This document shows positions 1 to 8,170 of a DNA stretch of 64,000 nt, piece by piece. The DNA comes from Lysobacter sp. Root916 (GTDB lineage: Bacteria > Pseudomonadota > Gammaproteobacteria > Xanthomonadales > Xanthomonadaceae). A model generated the notes under the pieces. That model saw nothing but the letters and a program-made list of their open reading frames with translations. It did no database searches and was not told where the DNA came from. The DNA is taken from positions 188,014 through 252,013 of the forward strand of contig NZ_LMJF01000012.1 in NCBI RefSeq assembly GCF_001429785.1, in the 5' to 3' direction. The stretch's first letter is position 1; every line of letters begins with the position of its first letter. The translations under genes were made by a program, and so were the position numbers.

Positions 1-142
1 GACCAAGCTGTTGTACCTGATCGAGTTCGACGCCAACGCCATCGGCGCCAGCGAGGGCGGCGCGATGACCCTGACCGTGCAGGCGGACCGCAGCCTGATC
101 TCCGACTTTCCCGACGCCACCCATTTCAAGCGCGCCCCATGA
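1..142 (+). CDS. C-terminal fragment of an unidentified protein
   Basis: An open frame enters from the left edge (codons from base 2) and stops at TGA 140-142, overlapping the ribD start codon as ATGA. About 46 residues are visible, ending in HFKRAP. The fragment is mixed and acidic with no motif I recognise. The 4-base overlap suggests co-transcription and translational coupling with ribD. In related genomes nrdR or a small conserved gene often lies here, but this tail does not look like NrdR, so no function is assigned. Confidence 0.6.
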   Translation, partial: TKLLYLIEFDANAIGASEGGAMTLTVQADRSLISDFPDATHFKRAP

Positions 143-1239
143 CGACCTCCTTCACCGCCTCCGATCACCTCCACATGGCCCGCGCGCTGCGCCTGGCCGA
201 GCGCGGCGCCTACACCACCAAGCCCAATCCCATGGTCGGTTGCGTGATCGCGCACGGCGACGAGGTGGTGGGCGAGGGCTGGCACCAGCGCGCGGGCGAG
301 GCGCACGCCGAAGTGCACGCCTTGAACGCGGCCGGCGAACGCGCGCGCGGCGCCACCGCCTACGTCACCCTCGAACCCTGCGCGCACACCGGTCGCACCG
401 GCCCTTGCAGCCAAGCCCTGATCGCGGCCGGCGTCGCGCGCGTGGTCGCGGCGATGCGCGATCCCTTCCCGCAGGTCGACGGCGCCGGCTTCGCCCAACT
501 GCAGGCGGCCGGCATCGAGGTGGCCAGCGGGCTGATGGAGACGCAGGCGCGCGCGCTCAATCGCGGTTTCCTGTCGCGTATCGAGCGCGGCCGGCCGTGG
601 TTGCGGGTCAAGCTGGCGACCAGCATCGACGGCCGCAGCGCGCTGGCCAACGGCGAATCGAAATGGATCAGCGGCGACGCCTCGCGCCTGGACGTGCAGC
701 GCTGGCGCGCGCGCGCGGGCGCGATCGTCACCGGCGCCGGCACCGTGCTGGCCGACGATCCCTCGCTGACCGTGCGCCTGGGCGACGACACCGCGTTCGT
801 GGCGCCGCTGCGGGTGGTGCTGGATCCGGGCCTGGCCACGGTCGCGCGCGGGCGCGTGCGCGAGGGCGATGCGCCCACCTTGTACCTGCACGCGCCCGAC
901 GCCAAGCCGCCGCGCGAGCTCAGCGCCCAGCACGCCGCGGTCGCGGTGCGCGAAGGCCGTTTCGATCTGGACGCGGTGCTGCGCCTGCTGGCCGAGCGCG
1001 GCGTCAACGAAATCCAGCTCGAAGCCGGCGCGACCCTGGCCGGCGCCTTCCTCGCCGCCGGCCTGGTCGACGAAGTGCTGTTGTACGTGGCGCCGGTGTT
1101 GCTGGGCCAGAACGCGCGGCCCTTGTTCGACGGCCTGGACATCGAGGCCATGACCCAGAAGCTGCGTTTGCACATCGTCGAATCGCGCCGCATCGGCGAG
1201 GACGTGCGCCTGTTGCTGCGGCCGGAGACTACGGGCTGA
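139..1239 (+). CDS. ribD: Bifunctional diaminohydroxyphosphoribosylaminopyrimidine deaminase / 5-amino-6-(5-phosphoribosylamino)uracil reductase
   Basis: RibD carries out the second and third steps of riboflavin synthesis in the cytoplasm: deamination of the pyrimidine made from GTP, then NADPH-dependent reduction of the ribose. At 366 residues it has the usual length. The N-terminal deaminase domain (about 1-145) carries the zinc and catalytic set, HAE at 56-58 and PCAHTGRTGPC with Cys81 and Cys90. The reductase domain (about 150-360) opens with RPWLRVKLATSIDG and has the GAGTVLADDPSLTVR stretch. The ATG overlaps the stop of the preceding gene. ribE, ribBX and ribH lie downstream beyond an FMN riboswitch, so ribD itself appears to be outside that riboswitch's control. 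Confidence 0.96.
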   Translation: MTTSFTASDHLHMARALRLAERGAYTTKPNPMVGCVIAHGDEVVGEGWHQRAGEAHAEVHALNAAGERARGATAYVTLEPCAHTGRTGPCSQALIAAGVARVVAAMRDPFPQVDGAGFAQLQAAGIEVASGLMETQARALNRGFLSRIERGRPWLRVKLATSIDGRSALANGESKWISGDASRLDVQRWRARAGAIVTGAGTVLADDPSLTVRLGDDTAFVAPLRVVLDPGLATVARGRVREGDAPTLYLHAPDAKPPRELSAQHAAVAVREGRFDLDAVLRLLAERGVNEIQLEAGATLAGAFLAAGLVDEVLLYVAPVLLGQNARPLFDGLDIEAMTQKLRLHIVESRRIGEDVRLLLRPETTG

Positions 1240-1249
1240 GGGCGCGGTC

Positions 1250-2011
1250 ATGAGCGGCACCGACTTCAAAGACCATTTCTCGGCGATCGCCGGCGCCTAC
1301 GCGGCGGCGCGACCCGAGTACCCCGATGCCTTGTTCGACGTGCTGAGCGGCGTGGCGCCGGCGACCGCGCGGGTGTGGGAGCCGGGCTGCGGCAGCGGCC
1401 AGGCCACGCGCGGCCTGGCGGCGCGTTTCGCCTGGGTCCACGCCAGCGATCCCAGCGCGCAGCAGATCGCCCAGCACTGGGCCCAGACCGGCGACGCGCG
1501 CGTCGAGCTAGCGGTCGAGCCCGGCGAACGCACCGTGCTGGCCGACGCGAGCGTGCAGTTGGTCGCGGTCGCCCAGGCCCTGCATTGGTTCGACCGCGCG
1601 GCCTTCTTCCGCGAATGCGAGCGCGTGCTCGCGCCCGGCGGCGTGCTTGCGGCCTGGGGCTACGGCGACTTCCTGGCCCCGGAAGGCATGCTGGAGCCGG
1701 TCGCGGCGTTCCGCGCCCAGATCGAGGCCTACTGGCCGCCGGAGCGCGCCCAGGTCGACGCCGCCTATGCCGGTTACGACTGGCCGTTCCCCGCGCTGCC
1801 CGCGCCCAGCCTGTGGCTGGAGGCCGAATGGTCGCTGGCACGTTTCCTAGGTTATCTGGGCAGCATGTCGGCGACCGCGCGCTGCCGCGCCGACGGCGGC
1901 GACGACCCGGTCGCGCGGCATGCGCCGGCGCTGGCGGCGGCCTGGGGCGATGCGGGCGACCTGCGCACGCTGCAGTGGCCGCTGTTTTTGCATTTGCGGC
2001 GCAAGGCTTGA
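1250..2011 (+). CDS. Class I SAM-dependent methyltransferase, substrate unknown
   Basis: This 253-residue protein has the Rossmann methyltransferase motif I as VWEPGCGSGQATRGLA near residues 42-57 and the acidic motif around HASDPSAQQI. VAVAQALHWFDRAAFFRECERVLAPGG is typical of the Methyltransf_11 type (ubiE/SmtA-like fold), where the sequence before the FDR helix forms motif IV. It starts 10 bases after ribD and is probably transcribed with it. Placement among riboflavin genes does not identify the substrate. It is followed by a long palindromic repeat that could act as a transcript end. Confidence 0.85.
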   Translation: MSGTDFKDHFSAIAGAYAAARPEYPDALFDVLSGVAPATARVWEPGCGSGQATRGLAARFAWVHASDPSAQQIAQHWAQTGDARVELAVEPGERTVLADASVQLVAVAQALHWFDRAAFFRECERVLAPGGVLAAWGYGDFLAPEGMLEPVAAFRAQIEAYWPPERAQVDAAYAGYDWPFPALPAPSLWLEAEWSLARFLGYLGSMSATARCRADGGDDPVARHAPALAAAWGDAGDLRTLQWPLFLHLRRKA

Positions 2012-2012
2012 C

Positions 2013-2100
2013 AGCAAATCCCCCCTAGCCCCCCTTTTTCAAAGGGGGGAACAGCGCTTGTCTTCCCCCTTTGAAAAAGGGGGATTGAGGGGGATTTGCT
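2013..2100. repeat. 88-bp imperfect palindrome of the CCCCCTTTGAAAAAGGGGG repeat family
   Basis: AGCAAATC at 2013-2020 pairs with GATTTGCT at 2093-2100, and the arms carry runs of C and G around two internal hairpins (CCCCCCTTTTTCAAAGGGGGG and TCCCCCTTTGAAAAAGGGGG). One half recurs almost exactly at 6395-6431 and 6684-6720. Its place just past a stop codon and ahead of a new promoter suggests a transcript-end or REP-like role; that is inference. Confidence 0.85.
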
Positions 2101-2165
2101 TTAGGCCGCGAACCCCCACCACCCCCAGAACACTGCATCCGGCCGGCCATCCCCACCCCCGGTGC

Positions 2166-2171
2166 TAGAAT
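2166..2171 (+). promoter_or_regulatory. Possible -10 element (TAGAAT) ahead of the FMN riboswitch
   Basis: TAGAAT lies about 35 bases before the riboswitch begins, close to the sigma-70 -10 consensus. No convincing -35 box is seen 16-18 bases upstream, so the call is weak. Confidence 0.3.
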
Positions 2172-2206
2172 GCCCGCGCCGGTTTCCGGCACTACTACTT
2201 ACGTAA

Positions 2207-2358
2207 CGTCTTCAGGGCGGGGTGCGATTCCCCACCGGCGGTAGGCGCGGGGCCTAAGCTCCCCGCGCGAGCCCGCGAGCGCCTCCGGCCACGCCGGAGG
2301 GTCAGCAGATCCGGTCGGATGCCGGAGCCGACGGTCACAGTCCGGATGAAAGAAGACG
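2207..2358 (+). promoter_or_regulatory. FMN riboswitch (RFN element)
   Basis: The conserved RFN segments appear in order: AGGGCGGGGTGCGATTCCCC, ACCGGCGGTA, AGCCCGCGAGCG, GTCAGCAGATCCGGT, GCCGGAGCCGACGGTCACAG, then TCCGGATGAAAGAAGA. The closing stem P1 is CGTCTTC (2207-2213) with GAAGACG (2352-2358). Binding of flavin mononucleotide turns down expression of the genes behind it. It lies 134 bases before ribE, with a terminator hairpin between, so it should control ribE-ribBX and perhaps ribH. Confidence 0.97.
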
Positions 2359-2384
2359 GCTTTCGCATGGCGCGCGTCGCCGTG

Positions 2385-2412
2385 CGCTTGCCTCGTGCCT
2401 TGAGGCGTTTTT
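2385..2412 (+). terminator. Likely riboswitch-controlled intrinsic terminator
   Basis: GCCTC (2390-2394) and GAGGC (2402-2406) form a short stem followed directly by TTTTT at 2408-2412. It lies just downstream of the FMN riboswitch and 80 bases ahead of ribE, as expected for FMN-dependent premature termination. The short stem keeps confidence moderate. Confidence 0.6.
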
Positions 2413-2492
2413 CGCTCACCATCATGCGGGAAACGTTTCATGTCCAAGCTCCACCTTAGCCGCCGCGCGCTCGCTGTCCAGGAGACGCGCTG

Positions 2493-3101
2493 ATGTTCAC
2501 CGGCATCATCGAAGGTGTCGGTGTGCTCGCCGATCGCCAAAGCCTGGGCGGAGACGTGCGCCTGCGCGTCGCCACCGGCAGCCTCGACTTCGCCGAACCC
2601 AAGCTGGGCGAAAGCATCGCGGTCAACGGCGTGTGCCTGACCGTGATTGCGTTCGGCAGCGACTGGTTCGACGCCGACGCCTCCACCGAAACCCTGGCCC
2701 TGACCACCCTGGGCGGCCTGCGCGACAACGCCATCCTCAATCTGGAACGTGCGATGCGGCCCAGCGATCGCCTCGGCGGACACTTGGTCAGCGGTCACGT
2801 CGACGGCGTCGGCCGCGTGCTCGACGTGCGCGAGGACGCGCGCGCGCAGCGCTGGCGTTTCGCCGCGCCCGCCGCGCTCACGCGCTACATCGCCAAGAAG
2901 GGCTCGATCTGCGTCGACGGCGTCAGCCTCACCGTCAACGAAACCGATGCGCAGGGCTTCGAGGTCGCGTTGATCCCGCACACCGTCGCCCACACCGCGT
3001 TCGCGCAGACCGCGGTCGGCGATGCGGTGAATCTGGAAATCGACCTGGTCGCCCGTTACGTCGAGCGCCTGCTGGGCCACGCACAGGAGACCGGCGCATG
3101 A
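2493..3101 (+). CDS. ribE: Riboflavin synthase alpha subunit
   Basis: The enzyme dismutates two 6,7-dimethyl-8-ribityllumazine molecules to riboflavin. The protein starts MFTGIIEGVG, the invariant family N-terminus, and contains two lumazine-binding repeats (about 1-95 and 96-190); the second begins at the GGHLVSGHVDGVG region. The GESIAVNGVCLTV and GSICVDGVSLTVN motifs are the paired substrate-site signatures. At 202 residues the length is normal. Its stop overlaps the next start as ATGA, so translation is coupled to ribBX. The transcript begins with the FMN riboswitch. Confidence 0.97.
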   Translation: MFTGIIEGVGVLADRQSLGGDVRLRVATGSLDFAEPKLGESIAVNGVCLTVIAFGSDWFDADASTETLALTTLGGLRDNAILNLERAMRPSDRLGGHLVSGHVDGVGRVLDVREDARAQRWRFAAPAALTRYIAKKGSICVDGVSLTVNETDAQGFEVALIPHTVAHTAFAQTAVGDAVNLEIDLVARYVERLLGHAQETGA

Positions 3102-4228
3102 GTTTCGCCAGCATTCCCGAACTGTTGGAAGAGATCCGTAACGGCCGCATGGTGGTGATCGTCGACGACGAGGACCGCGAGAACGAAGGCGACCTGATCA
3201 TGGCCGCCGAACTGGTGCGTCCGTCCGACATCAACTTCATGGTCACCCACGCGCGCGGCCTGGTCTGCCTGTCGCTGATGCGCGAGCGCTGCCTGCAACT
3301 GGGCCTGGGCCCGATGGTGCGCGACAACACCTCCTCGCACCACACCAACTTCACCGTCAGCATCGAGGCCGCCGAGGGCGTCACCACCGGCATTTCCGCC
3401 TACGACCGCGCCCACACCGTGCGCACCGCGGTGCGTCCGGACGCCAAGCCCGCCGACCTCGCCCAGCCCGGCCACATCTTCCCGCTGATGTCGCAGCCCG
3501 GCGGCGTGCTCAATCGCGCCGGCCATACCGAAGCCGCCAGCGACCTGGCCATGCTCGCGGGTCTGGAGCCGGCCGGCGTGCTGGTGGAGATCCTCAACCC
3601 CGACGGCAGCATGGCGCGGCGGCCGCAGTTGGAGGCGTTCGCGGCCGAGCACGGGCTCAAGATCGGTTCGATCGAGGAGCTGATCCGCTACCGCCTGGCC
3701 ACCGAGCACACCGTCGAGCGCGTCGACGAGCGCGAGATCGAGACCGAATACGGTCCGTTCCGTTTGATCAGCTACCGCGACCGCCTCAGCCATGCGCTGC
3801 ATTTCGCGATGCTGCGCGGCCAGCCCGATCCGACCCTGCCGACCCTGGTGCGCGTGCACGTGCAGAACCCGCTGGCCGATGCGCTGCACTGGCGCCGCGC
3901 CGACTTCGGCCCCGCGGTCGGCGACGTGCTGGCCGCGATCGCGCGCGAGGAGCGCGGCGCGCTGGTGCTGCTGGGCGACGCCTCCGGCGCCGATGCGCTG
4001 CTGGCGCGGGTGCGCGAGCAGCCGGCCGCGCACGAGGCCGAACCGGTCGTCGCGCCCAGCCAGGGCCATACCCTGGCCGAATGGCGCCGCAACGGCGCCG
4101 GCGGCCAGATCCTGGCCGATCTCGGCCTGGCCCGTCTGCGCGTGCTCGGCACGCCCCGGCGCCAGGTCGGCCTGGCCGGCTTCGGGCTGGAGGTCGTCGA
4201 ATACGTCGATCCGGCCGCGCTGGGCTGA
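3098..4228 (+). CDS. ribB: 3,4-dihydroxy-2-butanone-4-phosphate synthase with degenerate GTP cyclohydrolase II-like domain (RibBX)
   Basis: The N-terminal domain (about 1-200) is DHBP synthase, which makes the four-carbon precursor of lumazine from ribulose 5-phosphate. VDDEDRENEGDLIMAAE and the RAGHTEAASDLAMLAG stretch carry the acidic metal and substrate residues. The C-terminal 165 residues resemble GTP cyclohydrolase II in fold (FRLISYRDRLSHALHFAM, LVRVHVQNPLADALHW) but lack the three zinc cysteines of the usual C..GD..GSLRCDC motif. This half should therefore be inactive as a cyclohydrolase, and a separate RibA must exist elsewhere. The ATG overlaps the ribE stop. The protein has 376 residues. 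Confidence 0.94.
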   Translation: MSFASIPELLEEIRNGRMVVIVDDEDRENEGDLIMAAELVRPSDINFMVTHARGLVCLSLMRERCLQLGLGPMVRDNTSSHHTNFTVSIEAAEGVTTGISAYDRAHTVRTAVRPDAKPADLAQPGHIFPLMSQPGGVLNRAGHTEAASDLAMLAGLEPAGVLVEILNPDGSMARRPQLEAFAAEHGLKIGSIEELIRYRLATEHTVERVDEREIETEYGPFRLISYRDRLSHALHFAMLRGQPDPTLPTLVRVHVQNPLADALHWRRADFGPAVGDVLAAIAREERGALVLLGDASGADALLARVREQPAAHEAEPVVAPSQGHTLAEWRRNGAGGQILADLGLARLRVLGTPRRQVGLAGFGLEVVEYVDPAALG

Positions 4229-4354
4229 GCCGCGGCGCCCGCGCATGCGTCCGTTCGCGGTCGCGTGCGCGCACCGCGGCGGTCGCGGCCGCCGATTCGT
4301 CGGCACTGGCCGCCCCAGCCGCTAAACTACCCCTTTCGTCCAGACGGTTCCCCC

Positions 4355-4852
4355 ATGTCCCATTACGAAGGCGATCTGCGCAGCCCCGAAGGCGCGCGCT
4401 ACGCCGTCATCGCCAGCCGCTGGAACCCGCGCATCACCGATACGCTGGTCGCCGGCGCGCGCCGTACCTTCGCCGAACACGGCGTCGCCGAGGACGCGAT
4501 CGACGTGATCCGCGTGCCGGGCGCCTGGGAACTGCCGGTGGTGGCCGCGCGACTGGCCCGCGCCGGTTCGCACGCCGCGGTGGTCGCGCTGGGCTGCGTG
4601 GTGCGCGGCGATACCCGCCACTACGAACAGGTCGCCGACGGTTGTTCCGAAGGCCTGATGCGGGTATCGCTGGACTACGGCCTGCCGATCGCCAACGGCG
4701 TGCTGGCGGTGGAGCGTCACGAAGACGCCGAGGCCCGCGCTGGCGGCAGCCACGGCAACAAGGGCGAGGAGTGCGCATTGGCCGCATTGGAGATGGCCCA
4801 CCTGCTCGCGCAGGCGCCGTTCGAGCAAGCATCACAGGAGCACAGCCGATGA
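4355..4852 (+). CDS. ribH: 6,7-dimethyl-8-ribityllumazine synthase
   Basis: RibH condenses the ribitylamino-pyrimidine with the RibB product to give lumazine, and family members assemble as icosahedral or pentameric shells. Visible signatures are [37 protein letters not shown] (catalytic His in the RGDTxHYE motif) and [11 protein letters not shown] chose the ATG at 4355 over an upstream in-frame start at 4265 because MSHYEGDL gives the normal 165-residue protein. There are 126 bases after ribBX. The stop overlaps the nusB start (ATGA), so the two are probably translated together. Confidence 0.96.
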   Translation: MSHYEGDLRSPEGARYAVIASRWNPRITDTLVAGARRTFAEHGVAEDAIDVIRVPGAWELPVVAARLARAGSHAAVVALGCVVRGDTRHYEQVADGCSEGLMRVSLDYGLPIANGVLAVERHEDAEARAGGSHGNKGEECALAALEMAHLLAQAPFEQASQEHSR

Positions 4853-5310
4853 ACCGCCGCCGCCACGATGGCATCGATCCGGTCGCGCGTTCGCGCGCAC
4901 GCCGCCGCGCGCTGCAGGCGGTCTACGCCTGGCAGTTGTCGGGCGCGCGCGTCGAGGACGTGATCGCCCAGTTCGCGCACGAACAGGCCCACGAAGTCGC
5001 CGACCTGATGTATTTCGAGGATCTGGTGCGCGGCGTCGACAAGTACCAGGAAGAACTGGACGTCGCGCTGGCGCCGTTCCTGGACCGCGACATCGAGCAG
5101 GTCGATCCGATCGAGCGCGCGGTGCTGCGCATCGCCGCCTACGAGCTGCGCCGCCGCCCGGACGTGCCGTATCGCGTGGTCCTCAACGAGGCCATCGAAA
5201 CCGTGAAGCGTTTCGGTGCCGAGCACGGGCACACCTACGTCAACGGCGTGCTCGATCATGCCGCCGCCGATTGGCGCCCGGTGGAAACGCAGGCGCCGCG
5301 CACCAAATAA
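4849..5310 (+). CDS. nusB: Transcription antitermination factor NusB
   Basis: NusB binds boxA RNA with NusE (S10) and supports antitermination on rRNA operons. The 153-residue protein is all-helical in character. It has [19 protein letters not shown] at the N-terminus and the conserved C-terminal region [19 protein letters not shown] followed by [27 protein letters not shown]. The ATG overlaps the ribH stop by four bases. ribH-nusB-thiL is a common proteobacterial order. Confidence 0.96.
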   Translation: MNRRRHDGIDPVARSRARRRALQAVYAWQLSGARVEDVIAQFAHEQAHEVADLMYFEDLVRGVDKYQEELDVALAPFLDRDIEQVDPIERAVLRIAAYELRRRPDVPYRVVLNEAIETVKRFGAEHGHTYVNGVLDHAAADWRPVETQAPRTK

Positions 5311-5325
5311 GCGCGACCTGCCGCG

Positions 5326-6273
5326 ATGGCCGAATTCGACCTGATCGCGCGCATCCGCCAGCGCGTGGCCGCGCGCGACGACGTCGTGCTCGGCATCGGC
5401 GACGATGCGGCGGTGCTGCGCGTGCCGGCCGGGCGCGAGGTGGTGGTGGCGATGGACACGCTCAACAGCGGCGTGCATTTCCCCGACGAGACCGCGCCGG
5501 CCGATATCGGCTGGAAAGCCTTGGCCGTGAATCTGTCGGACCTGGCCGCGATGGCGGCCGAGCCGGCCTGGTGCACCTTGTCGCTGTCCCTGCCGCAGGC
5601 CGACGCGGGCTGGTTGGACGGGTTCCTCGACGGTTTTCTCGGCCTGGCCGCGCAGCACCGTGTGGCCCTGGTAGGCGGCGACACCACCCGCGGCCCGTTG
5701 TCGGTGTGCGTGACCGTGCACGGGCTGGTCGAACCGGGCCGCGCGCTGCGCCGCGATGGCGCGCGCGTGGGCGACACGGTATGGGTCAGCGGCAGCCTGG
5801 GCGATGCCGCGGGCGCTCTGGCGCAGTGGCGCGCGGGCGCGGCGATGGACGCCTTCCTGCGCGAGCGCCTGAACCGGCCGACGCCGCGCTTGGCCTTACT
5901 GCCCGCGTTGCGGCATGCGCACGCGGGCATCGACGTGTCGGACGGTTTGTTGGCCGATCTGGGGCATGTGTGCGCGGCCAGCGGTGTGGGGGCGCAAGTC
6001 GATCTGCCTGCGCTGCCCGCTACGGAAGCCTTGCGCGCGTGCTTCGACGACGCGACGCGGTATCGGCTGCAGGCCACAGGCGGCGACGATTACGAGCTGT
6101 GCTTCACCGCGCCGCAGGGCGCGCGCGAGGCGATCCTGCGCGACGCGACCGACGCCGGCGTGGCGGTTACCGCGATCGGCCGCGTGGTGGCGGGCACGGG
6201 CGTGTCGGCGTTCGATGCCGAGGGTTCGCCTTGGCAGAACGCGCGCACGGGGTACGACCACTTTGCCGCGTAG
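5326..6273 (+). CDS. thiL: Thiamine-monophosphate kinase
   Basis: ThiL phosphorylates thiamine monophosphate to the active cofactor thiamine diphosphate using ATP. The 315-residue protein has GIGDDAAVLRVPAG with the metal-binding aspartates, MDTLNSGVHFPDE, the VGGDTTRGPLSVCVTVHG motif, and GIDVSDGLLADL and TGGDDYELCF in the C-terminal domain. The start lies 15 bases after nusB. The last 60 coding bases are the left end of a 289-bp unit that is duplicated immediately downstream, so the C-terminal residues beyond about 295 lie inside repeated DNA. Confidence 0.95.
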   Translation: MAEFDLIARIRQRVAARDDVVLGIGDDAAVLRVPAGREVVVAMDTLNSGVHFPDETAPADIGWKALAVNLSDLAAMAAEPAWCTLSLSLPQADAGWLDGFLDGFLGLAAQHRVALVGGDTTRGPLSVCVTVHGLVEPGRALRRDGARVGDTVWVSGSLGDAAGALAQWRAGAAMDAFLRERLNRPTPRLALLPALRHAHAGIDVSDGLLADLGHVCAASGVGAQVDLPALPATEALRACFDDATRYRLQATGGDDYELCFTAPQGAREAILRDATDAGVAVTAIGRVVAGTGVSAFDAEGSPWQNARTGYDHFAA

Positions 6274-6394
6274 GCGGTCGAGGTTCGCATCGCGCATCGT
6301 CGCAACGCGCCTGCGCGCGCTTGCGCGACGATGCGGTTCGCCTGCGGCTCACCGCATCCTACGGCTCTGGCAACCGCGATGCCGTCGCTCTTCC

Positions 6395-6431
6395 TCCCCC
6401 TTTGAAAAAGGGGGATTGAGGGGGATTTGCT
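6395..6431. repeat. CCCCCTTTGAAAAAGGGGG family element, copy in duplication unit 1
   Basis: This 37-base stretch matches 6684-6720 and the right half of 2013-2100. CCCCCTTTGAAAAAGGGGG forms a hairpin with a T/A-rich centre. It is probably part of a chromosomal intergenic repeat family. Confidence 0.85.
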
Positions 6432-6502
6432 TTCGCGCGATGAAAATCAGTCGCGCACGGTCCGATACGCTCGCTACGAGCGGCTCCACCGAACCCTCAA
6501 TC

Positions 6503-6562
6503 GATGCCGATGGTTCGCCTTGGTAGGACGCGCGCACGGGGTACGAGCACTTCGCCGCGTAG
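6503..6562 (+). pseudogene. Duplicated 3' fragment of thiL
   Basis: This stretch repeats thiL bases 6214-6273. It carries an in-frame TAG replacing the CAG codon of the original and has no start, so it is a non-coding relic of the tandem duplication. The terminal TAG of thiL is also preserved. Confidence 0.85.
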
Positions 6563-6683
6563 GCGGTCGAGGTTCCCATCGCGCATCGTCGCAACGCACC
6601 TGCGCGCGCTTGCGCGACGATGCGGTTCGCCTGCGGCTCACCGCATCCTACGGCTCTGGCAACCGCGAGGCCGTCGCTCTTCC

Positions 6684-6720
6684 TCCCCCTTTGAAAAAGG
6701 GGGATTGAGGGGGATTTGCT
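6684..6720. repeat. CCCCCTTTGAAAAAGGGGG family element, copy in duplication unit 2
   Basis: It is identical to 6395-6431 over its full 37 bases, as expected from the tandem duplication. Confidence 0.85.
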
Positions 6721-6787
6721 TTTGCGCGATGAAGATCAGTCGCGCACGGTCCGATACGCTCGCTACGAGCGGCGCTCCAACGCCCCC

Positions 6788-8170
6788 TTAATCCGGCAAC
6801 AACTTCCCCGGATTGAGTATCCCCTGCGGATCGAACACCGCCTTGATCTGGCGCATCAGCGCCAAGGTCGGTGCGTCGATCGCCTGCGTCATGAAGTCGC
6901 GCTTGGCCAGGCCGATGCCGTGCTCGCCCGAGAGCGTGCCGCCCAAGGCCAGCGCCAGGCCGAACACCCGCGCCATCGCCGCGTTAGCGCGCGCGCTTTG
7001 GTCGGCATCGGCGGGGTCGTAGAGCAGGTTCACGTGCAGATTGCCGTTGCCGGCATGGCCGAAGCAGACGATGGGCAGAGCGAACTCGCGCGCCAAGGCC
7101 TGCACGCCATCGACCAGTTCCGGTATGCGCGAGACCGGCACCACCACGTCTTCGTTGATCTTGCCCGGCGCCAGCGTGCGCAGCGCCGGCGACAGCGCCT
7201 TGCGCGCGGCCCAGAGCTTTTCGCGCGCGGCCTCGTCGGCCGCGTCGTCCAGCGCCAGCAGGCCTTCGCCGGCGGCCGCGCGTTTCAGCGCTTCGATCGC
7301 CTGCGGCAAGGTGTCCGCATCGCCGTCGGCCTCGACCATCAGCAGCGCGCCGGCCTCGTGCGGCAGATCCGCGCCACCGACGTCGCGCGCGAGGCGCAAG
7401 GCGTCGCCGTCCATGAACTCCAGCATCGAGGGCGTCACCGGCTGCGCCATCAGGCGCGCCACCGCCAGCGCCGCCGACGAAACGTCGCGGTAGATCGCGC
7501 GCAGCGCGCGCCGCTGCGGCGCCGACGGCGTGAGCCGCAGGCTGGCCTCGACGATCAGCGCCAGTGTGCCCTCGCTGCCGACCAACAAGCGATGCAGGTC
7601 GTAGCCGGTCGAACCCTTGGTGGTCGCGGTGCCGCAGACGATGAGGTCGCCCGCGCCGGTGACCGCGGTGATCGCGAGCACGTTGTCGCGACTGGCGCCG
7701 TATTTGACCGCGCGCGGGCCGCCCGCGTTGCAGGCCAGATTGCCGCCGACGGTGCTGAAGGCGGCGCTGGTCGGATCCGGCGGCCAGAACAGGCCGTGCG
7801 GCTTGAGCGCGGTTTGCAGCTCGCCGTTGAGCACGCCGGGTTCGACCACCGCGCAGCGGTCGCCGGGGCGGATCGCGAGGATGCGGTTCATGCGCTCGAA
7901 CGAGACCACCACGCCCGCCGCGACCGGCACCGAGGCGCCGGTGGTATTGGTGCCGCGCCCGCGCGCGACCACCGGCACGCGGTGCGCGCGACAAGCGCGT
8001 ACCAGCGCCTGCACCTGCTCGCGCGTGCGCGGCAGCGCGACCGCGTCGGGCAGCGCCTCGCGGCGCGAATTGTCGTAGGCGTAGGCCAGTCGCTCGCCGG
8101 GGTCGGTGAGCCAGCCGTCGCCGAGCAGCTCGGCCAGCGTGCGCGCCAGCTCGACCGGCAGCGCGCTCAT
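6788..8170 (-). CDS. FAD-linked oxidase / D-2-hydroxyacid dehydrogenase (GlcD/DLD type)
   Basis: This 460-residue flavoprotein resembles the GlcD subunit of glycolate oxidase and D-lactate or D-2-hydroxyglutarate dehydrogenases. The FAD_binding_4 domain (about 35-215) carries VPVVARGRGTNTTGASVP and the STVGGNLACNAGGPRAVKYG pyrophosphate-binding stretch. The C-terminal oxidase domain has CFGHAGNGNLHVNLL and SGEHGIGLAKRDF, the metal and substrate region, and ends FDPQGILNPGKLLPD. I start at MSALPVEL (8168-8170), which overlaps the stop of the upstream gene by ATGA; the open frame continues further but overlaps that gene. The exact substrate cannot be set from sequence. The stop lies beside the thiL duplication. 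Confidence 0.9.
   Translation of the reverse strand: MSALPVELARTLAELLGDGWLTDPGERLAYAYDNSRREALPDAVALPRTREQVQALVRACRAHRVPVVARGRGTNTTGASVPVAAGVVVSFERMNRILAIRPGDRCAVVEPGVLNGELQTALKPHGLFWPPDPTSAAFSTVGGNLACNAGGPRAVKYGASRDNVLAITAVTGAGDLIVCGTATTKGSTGYDLHRLLVGSEGTLALIVEASLRLTPSAPQRRALRAIYRDVSSAALAVARLMAQPVTPSMLEFMDGDALRLARDVGGADLPHEAGALLMVEADGDADTLPQAIEALKRAAAGEGLLALDDAADEAAREKLWAARKALSPALRTLAPGKINEDVVVPVSRIPELVDGVQALAREFALPIVCFGHAGNGNLHVNLLYDPADADQSARANAAMARVFGLALALGGTLSGEHGIGLAKRDFMTQAIDAPTLALMRQIKAVFDPQGILNPGKLLPD

Larger units (their letters stand above)
6212..6786. repeat. 289-bp direct tandem duplication covering the thiL 3' end
   Basis: Unit 1 (about 6212-6500) and unit 2 (about 6501-6786) align with a constant offset of 289 bases and few mismatches. 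Each unit contains the last ~60 bases of thiL, a hairpin sequence CGGTTCGCCTGCGGCTCACC, one CCCCCTTTGAAAAAGGGGG element and a shared tail ending CGCTACGAGCGGC. The stop codon TAG is conserved at 6271-6273 and 6560-6562. The block fills the space between convergent thiL and the oxidase gene. Confidence 0.92.

Noticed and set aside
240..1253. Long alternate-frame open frames overlapping ribD
   Set aside because: High GC gives long Arg-rich frames opposite and out of phase with real genes; the same applies throughout the window. The ribD frame has full family motifs.
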